Position numbers and translations under genes: made by a program. Shown piece after piece: positions 46,093-53,290 of a stretch of DNA of 64,000 nucleotides. The stretch's first letter is position 1, and the number at the start of each line of letters is the position of its first letter. The notes beneath the pieces were generated by a model, which was not told where the DNA came from, did not search any database, and saw only the letters and a program-made list of their open reading frames with translations. The stretch is from Micromonospora sp. WMMD882 (GTDB taxonomy: Bacteria > Actinomycetota > Actinomycetes > Mycobacteriales > Micromonosporaceae), in NCBI RefSeq assembly GCF_027497255.1, contig NZ_CP114903.1, positions 5,642,001 to 5,706,000 of the forward strand, read 5' to 3'.

Positions 46093-47060
46093 GGATCCCC
46101 GGTGTTCCGCCGGCCGAGCTGGCGGAGCTCAACCGCGCGCAGGACCGGCTCAGCTTCGTCTACCTGGAACGCTGCGTCATCCACCGGGACGCCAACGCGA
46201 TCACCGCCACCGACGAGAAGGGCGTCGTCCACATCCCGGCGGCGACCCTCGGGGTGCTCATGCTCGGGCCGGGCACCAGCGTCACCCAGCAGGCGATGAT
46301 GCTGCTCGCCGACAACGGGGCCACCGCCGTCTGGGTCGGTGAGCAGGGCGTCCGGTACTACGCGCACGGCCGTACGCTCGCCCGGTCGAGCCGGCTGATC
46401 GTCGCCCAGGCCGCCGCCGTGTCGCACCGGGACCGCCGGCTCGACGTGGCACGGGCGATGTACCGGATGCGCTTCCCCGACGAGGCGGACACCCGCGCCC
46501 TGACCATGCAACAGTTGCGTGGCCGGGAGGGGGCGCGGGTGCGCCGCTGCTACCGCGAGCACGCCGAACGCACCGGCATCGGCTGGCAGAACCGGACGTA
46601 CGACCCGGAGGACTTCGACAGCGGCGACCCGGTGAACCAGGCGTTGTCCGCCGCGCACGCCTGTTTGTACGGCATCGTGCACGCGGTCATCGTCGCCCTC
46701 GGCGCGTCACCCGCGCTGGGCTTCGTGCACACCGGGAACGAGAGATCCTTCGTGTACGACATAGCCGACCTCTACAAGGCCGAGGTCACCATTCCGGTCG
46801 CGTTCGACGTGGCCGCCAGCGGGTCGACCGACATCGGTTCCGACACCCGCCGGGCGGTACGCGACCGGGCGCACGACGGCGCGATCCTGCACCGCTGCGT
46901 ACGCGACATCCGGGCCCTGCTGCTCCAGCCCGGCGCGGCCGGGCCGATCGACGAGGCGTGGCTCGACGAGGACGCCGGCGACGACACCCTACGGCTCTGG
47001 GACGACGACGGCGCCGAGCTGGCCAGCGGCCGGAACTACGCCGGCGAGGTCGACTTCTGA
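46089..47060 (+). CDS. cas1e: CRISPR integrase Cas1 (type I-E)
   Basis: A 323-residue metal-dependent integrase that, with Cas2, inserts new spacers. Metal-site residues can be placed: Glu in RGREGARVRR, His in GFVHTGNERSF, and Asp in YDIADLYKAE. The N-terminal beta domain (RLSFVYLERCVIHRDANAI) and TWVGEQG-like loop region are typical. The C-terminus is rich in Asp. It starts with a GTG overlapping the cas6e stop (GTGA) and ends overlapping cas2 by 1 nt. Confidence 0.96.
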   Translation: MRIPGVPPAELAELNRAQDRLSFVYLERCVIHRDANAITATDEKGVVHIPAATLGVLMLGPGTSVTQQAMMLLADNGATAVWVGEQGVRYYAHGRTLARSSRLIVAQAAAVSHRDRRLDVARAMYRMRFPDEADTRALTMQQLRGREGARVRRCYREHAERTGIGWQNRTYDPEDFDSGDPVNQALSAAHACLYGIVHAVIVALGASPALGFVHTGNERSFVYDIADLYKAEVTIPVAFDVAASGSTDIGSDTRRAVRDRAHDGAILHRCVRDIRALLLQPGAAGPIDEAWLDEDAGDDTLRLWDDDGAELASGRNYAGEVDF

Positions 47061-47470
47061 TGACGGTCATCATCCTCACCGCCTGCCCCGAAGGGCTGCG
47101 CGGGCACCTGACCCAGTGGCTGCTGGAGATCTCCGCCGGGGTGTACGTCGGACACGTCAACAGCCGGATCCGGAAACGGCTCTGGCTCAAGGTCGTGGAG
47201 ATGGCCGGACCGGGCCGGGCGCTGCTGGTCCACCAGCAGCCGGGGGAGCAGCGACTCTCCTTCGAGGTGCACGACCACCACTGGAAACCGGTCGACCTCG
47301 ACGGCGTCACCCTGATCCGCCGCCCCACGGACCGGCGGGTCTTCAACCCCGCGCTGCCCAAGGGATGGAGCAAGGCCGCCAAGCGTCGCCGCTTCGGGCG
47401 GCGGCCCTCAACACCGCCCGGCCAGCCGCCCGAACTTCCGAATCAAAGTGAAGGAAAAACCATGAGTTGA
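47060..47470 (+). CDS. cas2e: CRISPR-associated Cas2e with C-terminal extension
   Basis: A 136-residue adaptation protein of the CRISPR-Cas2/CasE-type family: start MTVIILTACPEGLRGHLTQWL, then VYVGHVNSRIRKRLWLKV. E. coli Cas2 has 94 residues. The extra 30-40 residues here are basic and low in complexity (KGWSKAAKRRRFGRRPSTPP, then GQPPELPNQSEGKTMS). The last 15 codons are AT-richer than the rest and end only 25 bp before the first CRISPR repeat, so part of the CRISPR leader must lie inside the cas2 coding end. Confidence 0.94.
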   Translation: MTVIILTACPEGLRGHLTQWLLEISAGVYVGHVNSRIRKRLWLKVVEMAGPGRALLVHQQPGEQRLSFEVHDHHWKPVDLDGVTLIRRPTDRRVFNPALPKGWSKAAKRRRFGRRPSTPPGQPPELPNQSEGKTMS

Positions 47471-47495
47471 TCTTCAACCCCGCAGGTCAAGAAGT
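47430..47495 (+). promoter_or_regulatory. Probable CRISPR leader overlapping the cas2 3' end
   Basis: Only 25 bp lie between the cas2 stop and repeat 1, but the sequence from about 47430 (CCGAATCAAAGTGAAGGAAA onward) is A-rich, unlike its surroundings. It ends with GCAGGTCAAGAAGT directly against the first repeat, which is like the leader-anchoring end of actinobacterial I-E arrays. The degenerate repeat at the far end supports this side as the leader end. Confidence 0.5.
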
Positions 47496-48739
47496 CTGCT
47501 CCCCGCGCACGCGGGGATGATCCTTCGGCGTACCGGGTACCGGAATGCCGAACCCGCTGCTCCCCGCGCACGCGGGGATGATCCTGGGCGTCTCTGGTGA
47601 CAGCTACCGTCGCTTCACTGCTCCCCGCGCACGCGGGGATTATCCCAGTCGGGTGCGTCTCAAGAAACCCTCCGGAGGCTGCTCCCCGCGCACGCGGGGA
47701 TGATCCCGCGCACCGGGTCGCCATCATCGAGCAGGGCAACTGCTCCCCGCGCACGCGGGGATGATCCCTGATCAACACGGTCAGGGCGACCCGGGTCGGC
47801 CTGCTCCCCGCGCACGCGGGGATGATCCGCTAATCCCGTGGGAGCGCTATTTCGCGCCGCACTGCTCCCCGCGCACGCGGGGATGATCCTTGGTGGAATT
47901 CGAGTCGAAGGGGCAGAAGCGCCTGCTCCCCGCGCACGCGGGGATGATCCTGACCGCGTGCGTCGGTGACAGCTTCGCCGGCGCTGCTCCCCGCGCACGC
48001 GGGGATGATCCCGCCACCCCACCGGCGGGGAGCCCGACGCCGCCCTGCTCCCCGCGCACGCGGGGATGATCCCGGCTTCGGGAGCATCCCGAGGACGGAC
48101 GTCACCTGCTCCCCGCGCACGCGGGGATGATCCGGCCGCGCGCGCTATGACCGGCATCCCCGCGGCCTGCTCCCCGCGCACGCGGGGATGATCCGTGTCA
48201 GCACCCGCCACAACCCACCATTCGACTGCTCCCCGCGCACGCGGGGATGATCCGGTGCAGGGCGACCTGTACCACGGCCGAATCCCCTGCTCCCCGCGCA
48301 CGCGGGGATGATCCGCCTCACGACCGCCACCGCGCCGCCCACGCCCGCTGCTCCCCGCGCACGCGGGGATGATCCGTGTCAGCACCCGCCACAACCCACC
48401 ATTCGACTGCTCCCCGCGCACGCGGGGATGATCCGGTGCAGGGCGACCTGTACCACGGCCGAATCCCCTGCTCCCCGCGCACGCGGGGATGATCCGCCTC
48501 ACGACCGCCACCGCGCCGCCCACGCCCGCTGCTCCCCGCGCACGCGGGGATGATCCCGTGGCGTTCGTCGAGGACTTGTCCGCGCCCTCCTGCTCCCCGC
48601 GCACGCGGGGATTATCCGTGGCTCCGCCCGGCCGAGCCGGCACCGAAGCCCTGCTCCCCGCGCGGGCGGGGATGATCCCGCCAGCCGGGGCATGCCGGGC
48701 GGCACGGTGATCTGCTCCCCGCGCACGCGGGGATGATCC
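47496..48739 (+). CRISPR. Type I-E CRISPR array: 21 repeats, 20 spacers, plus a degenerate final repeat
   Basis: The 28-bp repeat begins CTGCTCCCCGCG and ends GGGGATGATCC, with a CCCCGCG/CGCGGGG palindrome that gives the Cas6e hairpin. Full repeats start at 47496, 47557, 47618, 47679, 47740, 47801, 47862, 47923, 47984, 48045, 48106, 48167, 48226, 48287, 48348, 48407, 48468, 48529, 48590, 48651 and 48712. Spacers are 33 bp (period 61), except two copies of a 31-bp spacer (after 48167 and 48348). Repeats at 47618 and 48590 have GATTATCC in place of GATGATCC, and the one at 48651 has CGCGGGCGGGG. A decayed repeat follows at 48772. The orientation (+) matches the canonical I-E repeat and cas gene direction. 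The block 48167-48347 is duplicated as 48348-48528. Confidence 0.97.
48167..48528 (+). repeat. Tandem duplication of a three-unit block inside the CRISPR array
   Basis: Three spacers in order (at 48195-48225, 48254-48286 and 48315-48347) recur unchanged at 48376-48406, 48435-48467 and 48496-48528. The 181-bp block is therefore present twice in tandem. Confidence 0.95.
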
Positions 48740-48826
48740 CTCACCGGGCCGGTAAGGCCGGAGCGCTCCCGCTGCTCCTCGCGTACGTCTGCTCTCTGGG
48801 TTGATCTGTATTGGATTCGAGGTGGA

Positions 48827-49306
48827 CTATCTGGGGCCTTCGGCGGATTGCCGCTCGACGTCGGGTGCCTGTTCGATGGCTTCCTCGATTTTGTCGAGAT
48901 AGTCGAACCACCACTCTCCCTCGGGTTTCTGTCGTGAGGAGAGCAAGCTGCCCGCGACCACGAACGCGAGGATGACCGACACGTTCGGCGGAAGCGCCGA
49001 CTCCAGTGGTACGCCGTCGAGGATCGCCAGGAGGAAAGCGCGGTACTCATCCTCGGTGAAGGGTAGCGAGTCTTCCATGTGGGCGAGTTCTTCAGCCAGA
49101 TCGTCAAGATCGCTGTTGGCTGGTCTGCCCTCGAAGGCTTCGAGAAGGACGAACAGGGAGACGGCTACGAGGAGCTCCAGGGAAGCGGTTCTTGTCTGCT
49201 CGTCAGGGAAGTCGCGTAATGCCTTCTCGAATTCGCCCTTCCGGCGTTTCACCACGAGGTGTAGCGTCTCTCGCACTCGTTGTTCGACTCTGTCGTCAAT
49301 CCTCAC
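48827..49306 (-). CDS. Unknown protein C' (second copy of cassette protein C)
   Basis: A 159-residue protein, mostly helical, of unknown function. It starts MRIDDRVEQRVRETLHLVVKRRKGEFEKAL and contains a conserved LELLVAVSLFVLLEAF hydrophobic stretch near residue 45, NVSVILAFVVAGSLLSS near 110, and EGEWWFDYLDKIEEAIE near the end. It is clearly homologous to the product of 49631-50077 (about 40-50 % identical by eye, same motif order). The start GTG at 49306 overlaps the end of the preceding gene by 11 nt, exactly as the first-copy C overlaps B. Base composition is lower in GC than the neighbouring chromosome. It lies tail to tail with the CRISPR array. Confidence 0.75.
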   Translation of the reverse strand: MRIDDRVEQRVRETLHLVVKRRKGEFEKALRDFPDEQTRTASLELLVAVSLFVLLEAFEGRPANSDLDDLAEELAHMEDSLPFTEDEYRAFLLAILDGVPLESALPPNVSVILAFVVAGSLLSSRQKPEGEWWFDYLDKIEEAIEQAPDVERQSAEGPR

Positions 49307-49634
49307 TGTCGCCCCCTTGGCTTCTTCTTTTCTCCCGTATCGCCTCGGTGGCGCCCCAAGTCGCGATTGCGCCCAGTGCTACGCCGCCGATTGTCTTCGG
49401 TATGATCGGTAAGAATTCGGTGAACGAGGCCCAAATGGTTGCGAGTGCCGAGCGGCCCGCCCTCGCCGTCCGAACAAGCGTTGGGTGCGGTTCTGGACTG
49501 GCTGCCCGGGTGGCCGACGAGATGTGCTGCCGCCGCCCGTGCTCAGTTTCCCAGGTTCTGGACCTGGGTGATCGTCTCCTTGATGCCCTGTTGGGCGGGG
49601 GCGAGCGCGTCGCTCCGCTGGGCCGCGTTGTCAT
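49296..49634 (-). CDS. Small membrane protein B' (second copy, N-terminus out of frame, probably decayed)
   Basis: The open frame codes for 112 residues. Only the last 50 or so (ATIWASFTEFLPIIPKTIGG, then VALGAIATWGATEAIREKRR) align with protein B from 50067-50387, including the P-x-x-P-K helix start and the charged tail. The first 60 residues are read from what should be the end of an A-type gene and the beginning of B' in another frame: the B-like start STGGSTSRRPPGQP is found in the frame that begins at 49546. A single indel between the two parts would restore a normal B. The ORF start is an ATG overlapping the stop of gene C (ATGA). It is either a fusion product or a pseudogene. Confidence 0.45.
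   Translation of the reverse strand: MTTRPSGATRSPPPNRASRRRSPRSRTWETEHGRRQHISSATRAASPEPHPTLVRTARAGRSALATIWASFTEFLPIIPKTIGGVALGAIATWGATEAIREKRRSQGGDSED
49543..49632 (-). pseudogene. Remnant A': C-terminal 29 codons of cassette gene A
   Basis: Read in the frame that ends with TGA at 49543-49545, this stretch gives A-P-A-Q-Q-G-I-K-E-T-I-T-Q-V-Q-N-L-G-N, which aligns with the end of protein A (GPAQQGIQETIAKVRALGN). The first 58 or so codons of A are missing. No start codon of its own is available. It marks where the second copy of the A-B-C cassette was cut. Confidence 0.7.
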
Positions 49635-50077
49635 CTTTTGGCCTCGATTGCGGCCTCGATGCTGTCCAGGTAGTCGAACCACCATTTGCCTTCTAATTGC
49701 GGCTTGGAGGACAGGAGATTCCCGGCAACGAGGAATGCCAGGATGAGGGCGTTGCTGAGGTGAGCCTGCTCCGCTGGCTGCCCGCGAGAGAGTGCAAGTC
49801 GCAGTAGAGATGCGATCTCTGTCTGCTCTGCCCGGGACCACTGCTCAGTTCTGGCAATCTTGTCGGCAAGTACTGCCACTTCGTTGGCGTCCGGCTTGTG
49901 TCCGAAAACGTCGACTGCGGCAATGGCGCAGACCTGAAGCAGTAGTTCGAGTGCGGCCAGGCGTGATTGCTGGTCTTGGAAGGATTGCAGAGCGGTGCCG
50001 AATTCGCCGGGATCCTGCTTCACGACCCAGTGCAAGGTGTCGCGGACTTGGTTCTCGATGTTGTCGTCAATTCTCAT
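49631..50077 (-). CDS. Unknown protein C (cassette gene C, first copy)
   Basis: A 148-residue protein with start MRIDDNIENQVRDTLHWVVK, a hydrophobic stretch LELLLQVCAIAAVDVFG near residue 45, SNALILAFLVAGNLLSS near 110, and EGKWWFDYLDSIEAAIE at the end. The two hydrophobic stretches are long enough to be buried or membrane-associated helices, but they are not classic membrane spans. The family is not recognised. The ATG at 50077 overlaps the end of gene B by 11 nt. The stop overlaps the start of the B' frame. It is homologous to 48827-49306. Confidence 0.75.
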   Translation of the reverse strand: MRIDDNIENQVRDTLHWVVKQDPGEFGTALQSFQDQQSRLAALELLLQVCAIAAVDVFGHKPDANEVAVLADKIARTEQWSRAEQTEIASLLRLALSRGQPAEQAHLSNALILAFLVAGNLLSSKPQLEGKWWFDYLDSIEAAIEAKR

Positions 50078-50387
50078 CGTTGCTTGCCCTCTTCTTGCTG
50101 TCTCTCCAGGTCATGAAGGAGCTGGAACTCGCTACCAAGCCCAGCAGCGTGGCGACGATTGCCTTCGGCAGTGGGGGTAGGTACTCGGCGATCGCTGCCC
50201 ACGCCGTGCCGGCGGCAGATCCGCCGAACGCAAGCACCTCCGGGCTGGCGGGCCGGATTCTCCGTCTCGGCGGCGGTGCCTGCCTTCTGCCCTGCGAGCG
50301 CGTGTCGTCGCGGTTCGCCTCGTTTGGTATGGCCGGTCGAAGAACAGCGGGTGGCCGGCTTGGTGTGCTGCCGCCACCCGTGCTCAA
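50067..50387 (-). CDS. Small membrane protein B (cassette gene B)
   Basis: A 106-residue protein with a Gly/Ser/Pro/Arg-rich N-terminus (STGGGSTPSRPP, and basic RRQAPPPRRRIRP) and one or two hydrophobic helices near the C-terminus (AGTAWAAIAEYLPPLPKAIV, ATLLGLVASSSSFMTW) followed by a charged end (RDSKKRASNDEN). It probably sits in the membrane with the basic tail inside. Its TTG start overlaps the stop of gene A by 4 nt (TTGA), so its translation is coupled to A. It has no recognised family. Confidence 0.65.
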   Translation of the reverse strand: MSTGGGSTPSRPPAVLRPAIPNEANRDDTRSQGRRQAPPPRRRIRPASPEVLAFGGSAAGTAWAAIAEYLPPLPKAIVATLLGLVASSSSFMTWRDSKKRASNDEN

Positions 50388-50647
50388 TTTCCCAGAGCAC
50401 GGACCTTGGCAATCGTTTCCTGGATGCCCTGCTGGGCTGGCCCGACGGAGCCGATCGCTTGGCCTATTTGCTCGCGGGCGGCGTCGATGGTGGCGATGAG
50501 CTTGTCGCTGGCTGCGCCGTCGAGGGCTCCCGCGACCAGGATCCGCGCATTCTCGGCGTTCTGCACGGCTGCGGTGACCTGGGCTTGGGCTTGCTGGAGA
50601 GACTGGCCTGCCTCGGACAGTCGAGCGATGATCTCGGCCGCGCTCAC
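50384..50647 (-). CDS. Coiled-coil protein A (cassette gene A), DUF6244-like
   Basis: An 87-residue all-helical protein: V-S-A-A-E-I-I-A-R-L-S then heptad-like AGQSLQQAQAQVTAAVQNAE and GPAQQGIQETIAKVRALGN. Its size and style recall DUF6244 proteins of actinomycetes and loosely WXG100-type proteins, but there is no W-x-G. The GTG start at 50647 has a near-perfect ribosome site (AGGAGGTGAC). It is the first gene of the cassette A-B-C. The 106-bp gap to the GntR gene may hold its promoter. The C-terminal 19 residues have a near-copy at 49543-49632. Confidence 0.7.
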   Translation of the reverse strand: MSAAEIIARLSEAGQSLQQAQAQVTAAVQNAENARILVAGALDGAASDKLIATIDAAREQIGQAIGSVGPAQQGIQETIAKVRALGN

Positions 50648-50753
50648 GTCACCTCCTGATCCGGAAGATCTACGCCCCGAAGCGGCGGACCGCGTTCGAC
50701 AGAGCGTTGACGCTACCGGATAAGGCACGCAGTGTCACCGAGCGATTACGTCG

Positions 50754-51170
50754 TCAATCGGATTCCGGATAGTGGAGCACCACTCGATCGGCTGCGTGCA
50801 TCTGCACCTTGCCGTCCGGGCCTTCAACGATCAGGACTGGAACGCCCTCATCAAGATCCATCTGGTGTCGCTCGCGACTGGATGGCATCCGGGCGGACAC
50901 CTTGCTTCCCGGCAGCAGCTTGATCTGCTCGCGCGGCAGGTCTTCCCGCACCCAAGAGCCGAGGCCCCTGCTCGTGCTGACGACCCCCTCGGCCCGAAGT
51001 AGTGAGATCGCCATGCGGACGGCGTCGCGGCCGATCCCGTACTCCTGGCTCAGTCGTGACTCGCTGGGTACGGCGGAGCCGGCCGGCAGGTCACCTGACT
51101 CGATCCGGTCGCGGAGCAGTTGGGCGAGCTGCACGTACACCGGCGTGTGCGACCGAGGGTTGATGGCCAT
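50754..51170 (-). CDS. GntR-family transcriptional regulator
   Basis: A 138-residue regulator. Residues 8-75 are the GntR winged helix (PVYVQLAQLLRDRIESGDLP, PSESRLSQEYGIGRDAVRMA, LRAEGVVSTSRGLGSWVRE). The C-terminal 60 residues are too short for a full UTRA or FCD effector domain, so ligand binding is uncertain. It lies directly upstream of, and on the same strand as, the A-B-C cassette, so it may control it. A 14-bp inverted repeat CTTGT-GGCA-ACAAG (51238-51251) next to a TCTAGA in its upstream region looks like an operator for it. Confidence 0.85.
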   Translation of the reverse strand: MAINPRSHTPVYVQLAQLLRDRIESGDLPAGSAVPSESRLSQEYGIGRDAVRMAISLLRAEGVVSTSRGLGSWVREDLPREQIKLLPGSKVSARMPSSRERHQMDLDEGVPVLIVEGPDGKVQMHAADRVVLHYPESD

Positions 51171-51237
51171 AGGGCAAGCCTCATCCCCCCGTGCCCAAAG
51201 CCAGATGTGGCCTTGTTGGAAACTGCCCCCTTGCAGG

Positions 51238-51257
51238 CTTGTGGCAACAAGTCTAGA
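51238..51257. promoter_or_regulatory. Candidate GntR operator upstream of the regulator gene
   Basis: CTTGTGGCAACAAG (5-bp arms CTTGT/ACAAG, 4-bp spacer) is immediately followed by TCTAGA, 68 bp upstream of the GntR start. GntR-type repressors bind short AT-containing inverted repeats like this, often in their own promoter. The 51171-51440 interval shows no gene. Confidence 0.4.
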
Positions 51258-51440
51258 GTCGGTCGTGATAGGCGACGGGGTGAACGCGAGAAGTCGTTCG
51301 TGTGCCTCTCACCTGCGCTGATGAGCCAGCCCTGGTGTCGTACCGCTGATGAGCTGCGACGGCAGGGCGGGGTGGTCCGCCCGTGCGCGGCGGGCGGGTG
51401 GACCACCCCTTCCAGATCCCCCCAGGAAGGCGGAAGCGGC

Positions 51441-51929
51441 ATGCGGCTCCTCTCCCGGCTGACCAGGCTCGCCCGGTCGACCCGGCCCATCCAACAGCGG
51501 GTGCCCGGTCACCGGCCGTCGGGCCAGCCGACCACCGGCCATCGGCCGCCGGGCCAGCCGACACCCGGTCACCGGCCGTCAGGCCACCCGGCTGCCAGCC
51601 GGCCGGTGACCGGCGGCGGCGTGTACCGGTCGGCGGCGTACCCGCCGTTGCGGCCCTGGCAGGTGCGGCGGCGACGGTTCCGCAGCGTCGGCCTGCTGCG
51701 GCGCGGCCTGGACCCGAACGACGTGCAGGACTTCCTGCGCCAGGTCGCCGACGACCTGAACAGCCTCTACGCGGAGCTGCACCAGAGCCGGGAGGAGACC
51801 GGCCGGGTCAAGGACGCGCTGCGCCGCTGGCAGTCCGAGTTCGCGCCGCGCGTCGACGACCACGCGTACCGGCCGTGCGCCGACGGGGAAGCGCGCCGCC
51901 CGCGCGCCAACCAGCGGGCGTACCGCTGA
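51441..51929 (+). CDS. DivIVA-domain-like protein with 10-residue repeats
   Basis: A 162-residue protein. Residues 20-55 hold three copies of a GHRPSGQPTT-like unit encoded by 30-bp repeats. Residues 68-135 match the DivIVA N-terminal pattern (RRRRFRSVGLLRRGLDPNDV, QDFLRQVADDLNSLYAELHQ, then a coiled coil through KDALRRWQSEF). DivIVA proteins recognise curved membrane at poles and septa. The protein is shorter than Wag31, so it is a DivIVA-like accessory protein. The ATG at 51441 follows GGAAGCGGC. The stop overlaps the next gene by 1 nt, and a third gene overlaps again, so the three form one translational unit. Confidence 0.75.
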   Translation: MRLLSRLTRLARSTRPIQQRVPGHRPSGQPTTGHRPPGQPTPGHRPSGHPAASRPVTGGGVYRSAAYPPLRPWQVRRRRFRSVGLLRRGLDPNDVQDFLRQVADDLNSLYAELHQSREETGRVKDALRRWQSEFAPRVDDHAYRPCADGEARRPRANQRAYR

Positions 51930-52180
51930 TGGCCGGGCGGTTCGTGATCCACCTGCCGGTGGCGGCCCGCGACCTGGCCGGCGCGGTCCGGTTGGCCCGG
52001 GTGGTGGCCCGCTGGGCGAGCGTGCTGTCGCAGCTCGACCCGGGCGAGACCACCGTGTCGTACGAGGACGAGCAGGACGTACGGCATCGGGTGTTCTGTG
52101 ACGCCCGACTGGCCGGCGGCCGGCGTTGCGTGCTGCGGGCCGGTCACGACGGGCCGTGCGCGCGGCGGCTGCCGCGATGA
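51929..52180 (+). CDS. Small unknown protein coupled to the DivIVA-like gene
   Basis: An 83-residue protein with start MAGRFVIHLPVAARDLAGAVRLARVVARW, a helical first half, and a second half with two cysteines (VFCDARLAGGRRCVLRAGHDGPCA has three) that could bind metal: C-x8-C-x8-C-type spacing with a His in GHDGPC. It is overlapped by its neighbours on both sides (TGATG and ATGA). The function is unknown. Confidence 0.6.
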   Translation: MAGRFVIHLPVAARDLAGAVRLARVVARWASVLSQLDPGETTVSYEDEQDVRHRVFCDARLAGGRRCVLRAGHDGPCARRLPR

Positions 52181-53253
52181 GCGGGCTGTCCGGCGGCTGG
52201 TCCACCGTCGTCGACTGCCCGACCTGCGCCGGGTTGACCTGCCTGGACGGTGTCCGCTGTCGAGACGTCGCCGGCAGTTCCGCCCAGGCGTGCGCCGGCT
52301 GCGGCGGGTACGGGAAGCGGCGGGCGCAGCTCGTGCTGACCGTGGCGAACCTCGACACCGGGGCGGTCGCCTCGCTGAACGTGGTGCCGGGCAGTGTGCC
52401 GCCCACCCCCACCCCGGACGGCGTCGGCTGGGAGCTGGCGCTCGCCCCGCTGGTCGCCGAGCTGGCCGACGCGGTCGGGGTGCCACCGCCACCGGCGCCG
52501 CCGACCGGCTCGACGGTGCCGCTGCCGTCCGACTTCACCCCGTACGTGACGCCCGAGCTGTCGCGGGCCCGGGTGGCGACGGCGATCGTCGGCCGGGCGT
52601 ACCCGGGTTGGTGGGTCCATCTGGGACGCGGCGTCCCCAGCCGCCCGGCGTCCGAGCCGGCGAACCGGTCCGTGCGCCGGACGGCGGCCGGGCGGCCCGG
52701 CGCACGGCTGGTGGGCGCGGCGGTGGCCCCGGAGACGCCGGCACTGGCCACGGTGATCCGCCTCGCGGTCGGTCTCGGCCTGGAGCTGGCGGTCGGCGTG
52801 CTCGACCAGCGGTACGACCCGGAGCACCCGTCGACCGCGCCGGGGCGGTGGTGGACAACGCGGATCGTGCCGCCGGGCACACCCGACGATCGGATCGGCC
52901 CGCCCGGCTGGCCGTCGGCCGAGGCGGCGCTCGCGTTCCAGTTGCGGTACCTGGACGACGCGGTAACCGCCGCCGTGCCGGCCGACCCGACGACGCCGGT
53001 CGGGGTGCCGCAGACCGCGCCACCGCTGCCGGACCTGACCGGGGGCGTCGACCCGGTCGCGGCGTGCGTGCGGCTCGCCGGGCGCTACCCGCAGCGGCCG
53101 GTGCTGGTCCGCTTCGATGCCGACGGCTGCCGCGTCCACCTGCGGAAACGGGACGGTTACCAGCCGCTCGCCCGGGGTGGCACGCTCGCCGCCGCGCTGG
53201 CCGCCCTCGGCCTACGCCCGCCCGGCACGGCCAACCGCGACCGGGAGGCGTGA
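52177..53253 (+). CDS. Unknown protein with N-terminal cysteine-rich (zinc-finger-like) region
   Basis: A 358-residue protein. The first 55 residues contain a DnaJ-type-like cysteine pattern: CPTCAGLTCLDGVRC and CAGCGGYGKRR. The rest has no recognised domain but shows beta-rich segments (LVLTVANLDTGAVASLNVVP) and Pro-rich linkers, and ends in a region with VLVRFDADGCRVHLRKRDGY. It starts at the ATG overlapping the preceding stop (ATGA). It is last of a three-gene overlapping unit with the DivIVA-like gene. Antisense open frames here are shadows. Confidence 0.65.
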   Translation: MSGLSGGWSTVVDCPTCAGLTCLDGVRCRDVAGSSAQACAGCGGYGKRRAQLVLTVANLDTGAVASLNVVPGSVPPTPTPDGVGWELALAPLVAELADAVGVPPPPAPPTGSTVPLPSDFTPYVTPELSRARVATAIVGRAYPGWWVHLGRGVPSRPASEPANRSVRRTAAGRPGARLVGAAVAPETPALATVIRLAVGLGLELAVGVLDQRYDPEHPSTAPGRWWTTRIVPPGTPDDRIGPPGWPSAEAALAFQLRYLDDAVTAAVPADPTTPVGVPQTAPPLPDLTGGVDPVAACVRLAGRYPQRPVLVRFDADGCRVHLRKRDGYQPLARGGTLAAALAALGLRPPGTANRDREA

Positions 53254-53260
53254 CGCTCGG

Positions 53261-53274
53261 AAGCTCTTGATCAA
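53261..53274. repeat. End sequence of the TTGATC palindromic element
   Basis: AAGCTCTTGATCAA is identical to the inverse of 26002-26015, one end of the element inside alkA. Here it sits in the 37-bp space between two convergent stop codons. Confidence 0.5.
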
Positions 53275-53290
53275 CAAGGTGGGGAGGAGG

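Noticed and set aside
47443..48710. Open frames coding repeated DHPRVRGEQ or SSPRARGA motifs
   Set aside because: They are translations of the CRISPR repeats, not genes.
31618..51170. Integrated prophage or ICE boundaries around the accessory block
   Set aside because: No integrase, terminase, relaxase or attachment-site repeats, and no tRNA at either edge, so island status is only suggested by gene content.
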